DNA of 58,007 bases, taken from contig CACGWH010000006.1 of the NCBI GenBank assembly GCA_902576765.1, positions 1 through 58,007 on the forward strand, in the 5' to 3' direction. How positions within the stretch are numbered: the stretch's first letter is position 1; every line of letters begins with the position of its first letter. This document shows positions 57,954 through 58,007 of this stretch, one piece after another. The notes under the pieces are model-generated. The model worked only from the letters and a program-made list of their open reading frames with translations, made no database searches and was not told the origin of the DNA. This DNA comes from an uncultured Pelagibacteraceae bacterium (GTDB lineage Bacteria > Pseudomonadota > Alphaproteobacteria > Pelagibacterales > Pelagibacteraceae). The translations under genes were made by a program, and so were the position numbers.

Positions 57954-58007
57954 ATGATATGTAATAAATTTATGAAAAACCCAATCTTTGAAGAATTAAT
58001 AAAATTA
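57954..58007 (+). CDS. Start of a gene cut by the right edge
   Basis: An open frame from ATG 57954 (or the in-frame ATG at 57972, encoding MKNPIFEELIKL) runs off the end of the window. Only 12-18 residues are visible, too few to assign. Its upstream region has three repeats at 57849-57917, which could be its operators. Confidence 0.4.
   Translation, partial: MICNKFMKNPIFEELIKL

Noticed and set aside
1..58007. tRNA or rRNA genes, CRISPR arrays, insertion sequences, prophage
   Set aside because: No cloverleaf T-loop signature, regular spaced repeats, transposase or phage structural genes could be found by reading both strands.

Overview
The window is a strongly AT-rich, gene-dense stretch of an alphaproteobacterial chromosome, almost certainly from the SAR11 group (Candidatus Pelagibacter and relatives). 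Supporting signs are very short spacers, many stop/start overlaps of the TAATG type, a TPP riboswitch in front of a sodium:solute symporter of the ThiV type, a single-binding-protein ferric iron transporter, an aprM-aprB-aprA cluster, and a dimethylglycine dehydrogenase followed by ETF genes. I see no tRNA or rRNA gene, CRISPR array, insertion sequence or prophage.

Layout. 0-1.5 kb: a GcvT/DmdA-like methyltransferase (cut by the left edge) coupled to a MetF-like reductase. 1.6-4.8 kb: a tightly packed operon with an APS-kinase-like protein, a small nucleotidyltransferase, an enoyl-CoA hydratase-like protein, a CoA-binding protein and a flavodoxin-fold protein. 4.8-10.6 kb: dimethylglycine/sarcosine dehydrogenase, EtfB, EtfA and ETF:ubiquinone oxidoreductase, a complete route from methylamine oxidation to the quinone pool. 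10.6-14.7 kb: DUF2237, a 2OG-Fe(II) oxygenase-like protein and HisI, divergent from FolE, an AcuI/YhdH-type reductase and a LysR regulator. 14.7-18.8 kb: tandem Fur-box-like sites, then the Fe(III) ABC transporter; its permease N-terminus is broken by a one-base frameshift at a run of eight T. 18.8-22.6 kb: AzlCD, a thioredoxin-like protein, an ETHE1-type dioxygenase, a cupredoxin, DUF4396 and a methyltransferase. 22.6-23.2 kb: an unusual gene-poor stretch rich in inverted repeats, a 59-aa membrane ORF and the TPP riboswitch of the symporter. 24.7-29.5 kb: an ABC-2 exporter, isocitrate lyase, and its probable divergent ScfR/RamB-type regulator with paired operators. 29.5-34.2 kb: small GNAT-like proteins, a membrane glycosyltransferase, a beta-carbonic-anhydrase-like protein, a TPR protein, an RseP-type protease and HU. 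34.2-47.1 kb: ammonium transporter, rhodanese, DsbA-fold isomerase, RecX, CysQ, DUF3553, MnmA, MetC-type lyase, an MFS transporter, PabB-PabA-PabC and a HIT protein. 47.1-58 kb: a sulfonate/sulfite region: aprMBA, a TSUP exporter, a SuyZ-type exporter, SuyB-SuyA, Xsc and a DAO-type oxidoreductase.

How the parts fit. Two themes dominate. One is C1/methylated osmolyte oxidation (GcvT/MetF-like pair, dimethylglycine dehydrogenase plus ETF chain, FolE). The other is organosulfonate use, in which Xsc and SuyAB release sulfite, AprBA with AprM oxidises it to APS, and the TSUP and SuyZ-type exporters remove the product; ETHE1 is another possible sulfite source. Regulatory sequence is sparse but present: Fur-like boxes, a TPP riboswitch, ScfR/RamB-type operators, a palindrome before amt and several RNA hairpins. 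The least explained parts are the hairpin-rich block at 22.58-22.84 kb, the anti-Shine-Dalgarno hairpin inside the iron operon and several small coupled ORFs.
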